The notes under the pieces are model-generated. The model did no database searches, had not been told where the DNA came from, and was given only the letters and a program-made list of their open reading frames with translations. A program made the translations under genes and the position numbers. Below, piece by piece: positions 21,597 to 22,374 of a DNA stretch of 22,374 bases. The number at the start of each line of letters is the position of its first letter. Positions within the stretch are counted from its first letter, which is position 1. This stretch comes from Candidatus Bipolaricaulota bacterium (GTDB lineage: Bacteria > Bipolaricaulota > Bipolaricaulia > Bipolaricaulales > Bipolaricaulaceae): contig JACIWM010000010.1 in the NCBI GenBank assembly GCA_014360945.1, positions 1 through 22,374 on the forward strand. The letters are read 5' to 3'.

Positions 21597-22374
21597 CCCG
21601 CTGTCCCGTCTGCGGGGAAAAACGCGTCCTTTCCAAAGCTGTGGGGGTATGCGGCCGCTGCCTTCGGGAGGATCCTGAGGCCTGCAAACCTTACGTGGAG
21701 AAAGCGCGCGCCCGCTCCCGCCGAATATTCGGGCTTCCTTTGGAACCCCCGAGGGATCCCGACGGTCTTCCCTGTAACCTCTGTGTTCACGCCTGCCGCA
21801 TTCCTAAAGATGGCGTGGGCTATTGTGGCCTTCCTCCGGGGAGCCGAGAGAGGGCCCGGGTGAGCTGGTATTACGATCCTCTGCCCACGAATTGTGTGGC
21901 GGATTTCGTCTGTCCAGGTGGGACGGGCGCAGGTTTCCCCCGTTTTGCCTTAAAGCCCACGCCGGAATACGGATATCAAAACCTCGCCGTATTTTATGAG
22001 GCCTGCAGTTTCGATTGCCTTTATTGCCAGAACTGGCACTATCGAGTGGATGGGCCCCGCCGGACCCCTGTGGGGCCGGAGGAGCTTGCCGCGGCCGTGA
22101 ACTCCAAGGTCTCCTGCATTTGCTTTTTCGGGGGCGATCCCACGCCCCAGCTTCCCCATGCCCTTTCCGCCGCAGAGGAGGCCCTCCGCCAAAATCCCGG
22201 CCGTATCCTGCGCATCTGCTTTGAGACCAACGGAAGCATGAACCCAAAGCTTCTTTCCCGCATGGTGGACCTTGCCCTGTCCACCGGCGGGGTGATCAAG
22301 TTCGACCTCAAGGCCTGGAGCCCCGGTGTCCACTATGCCCTCACCGGCGCCCTCAATTCCCAAACGCTCGCGAA
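21593..22374 (+). CDS. Radical SAM protein with Cys-rich N-terminus, 3' partial
   Basis: The ATG at 21593 overlaps the previous stop (ATGA). The 260 codons present run off the window. A zinc-ribbon-like pair (C4-x2-C7, C20-x2-C23) is followed by CNLCVHACRIPKDGVGYCGL (C61, C64, C68, C78), and then the radical SAM signature C138-x3-C142-x2-C145 (CSFDCLYCQNW). Further on, FFGGDPTPQLPHAL is the SAM-binding GGE-like strand and RICFETNGSMN matches the pyruvate formate-lyase-activase-like group (COG1180-type, including AmmeMemoRadiSam enzymes). The CxLCxxxCRI...GxCG segment before the cluster is typical of that group. The substrate is unknown; no glycyl-radical enzyme gene is visible in the window. 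Confidence 0.82.
   Translation, partial: MTRCPVCGEKRVLSKAVGVCGRCLREDPEACKPYVEKARARSRRIFGLPLEPPRDPDGLPCNLCVHACRIPKDGVGYCGLPPGSRERARVSWYYDPLPTNCVADFVCPGGTGAGFPRFALKPTPEYGYQNLAVFYEACSFDCLYCQNWHYRVDGPRRTPVGPEELAAAVNSKVSCICFFGGDPTPQLPHALSAAEEALRQNPGRILRICFETNGSMNPKLLSRMVDLALSTGGVIKFDLKAWSPGVHYALTGALNSQTLA

Noticed and set aside
1..22374. tRNA genes, rRNA genes and CRISPR arrays
   Set aside because: No cloverleaf with a GTTCGAAT-type T arm in intergenic DNA, no rRNA core sequence and no regularly spaced repeats were found by reading both strands.

Overview
This window reads as a chromosomal piece of a GC-rich, densely coding bacterium. Neighbouring genes often abut or overlap, stop codons are shared between convergent genes, and secreted PKD/dockerin-like surface proteins are frequent. 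The isoleucyl-tRNA synthetase is of the Thermus-like type 2, glycine/serine C1 metabolism genes are present, and two promoters look leaderless. Together these suggest an uncultured, possibly thermophilic lineage such as Bipolaricaulota/Acetothermia. That placement is an inference from gene style and was not tested. No rRNA, tRNA or CRISPR array is visible.

Layout. (1) 1-2201: the 3' part of a serine hydroxymethyltransferase-aminomethyltransferase (GcvT) fusion, running tail-to-tail into a Lon-like protease (2204-4600, minus). (2) 4601-8759: a 21-bp divergent promoter region between the protease and a secreted phospholipase D-fold protein, then two secreted surface proteins on the minus strand, one of them with PKD and duplicated dockerin-like modules. 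A pair of palindromes (8702-8746) and a leader hairpin precede the larger one. (3) 8760-13616, minus: rplM, purA, ileS. (4) 13617-16903: a gene-poor accessory insertion that splits purB from ileS. It holds fragments of mobile elements (an IS110-type transposase pseudogene and a REP-associated tyrosine transposase remnant), an intact REP-associated tyrosine transposase with inverted ends, a nonsense-interrupted secreted-protein gene, a PKD-like lipoprotein and a fibronectin type III fragment. (5) 16904-17287: a diverged second copy of the purB-ileS junction, which shows that the ancestral order was lpd-purB-ileS-purA. (6) 17249-19933, minus: purB and lpdA. (7) 19994-22374, plus: a tightly coupled operon of a PKD lipoprotein, an alkyltransferase-like/endonuclease V fusion, and a radical SAM protein cut by the window end.

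How the genes work together. The SHMT-GcvT fusion and the dihydrolipoamide dehydrogenase can both serve glycine cleavage and one-carbon metabolism. purA and purB convert IMP to AMP, purB also acts in de novo IMP synthesis, and they flank ileS in what was probably one operon. The endonuclease V fusion is a DNA repair protein for deaminated or alkylated bases. The strongest items for follow-up are the endonuclease V fusion with a missing alkyl-acceptor cysteine, the overlapping head-to-head leaderless promoter at 4608-4614, the SHMT-GcvT fusion with a degenerate middle domain, and the duplicated purB-ileS junction with its conserved leader hairpin.
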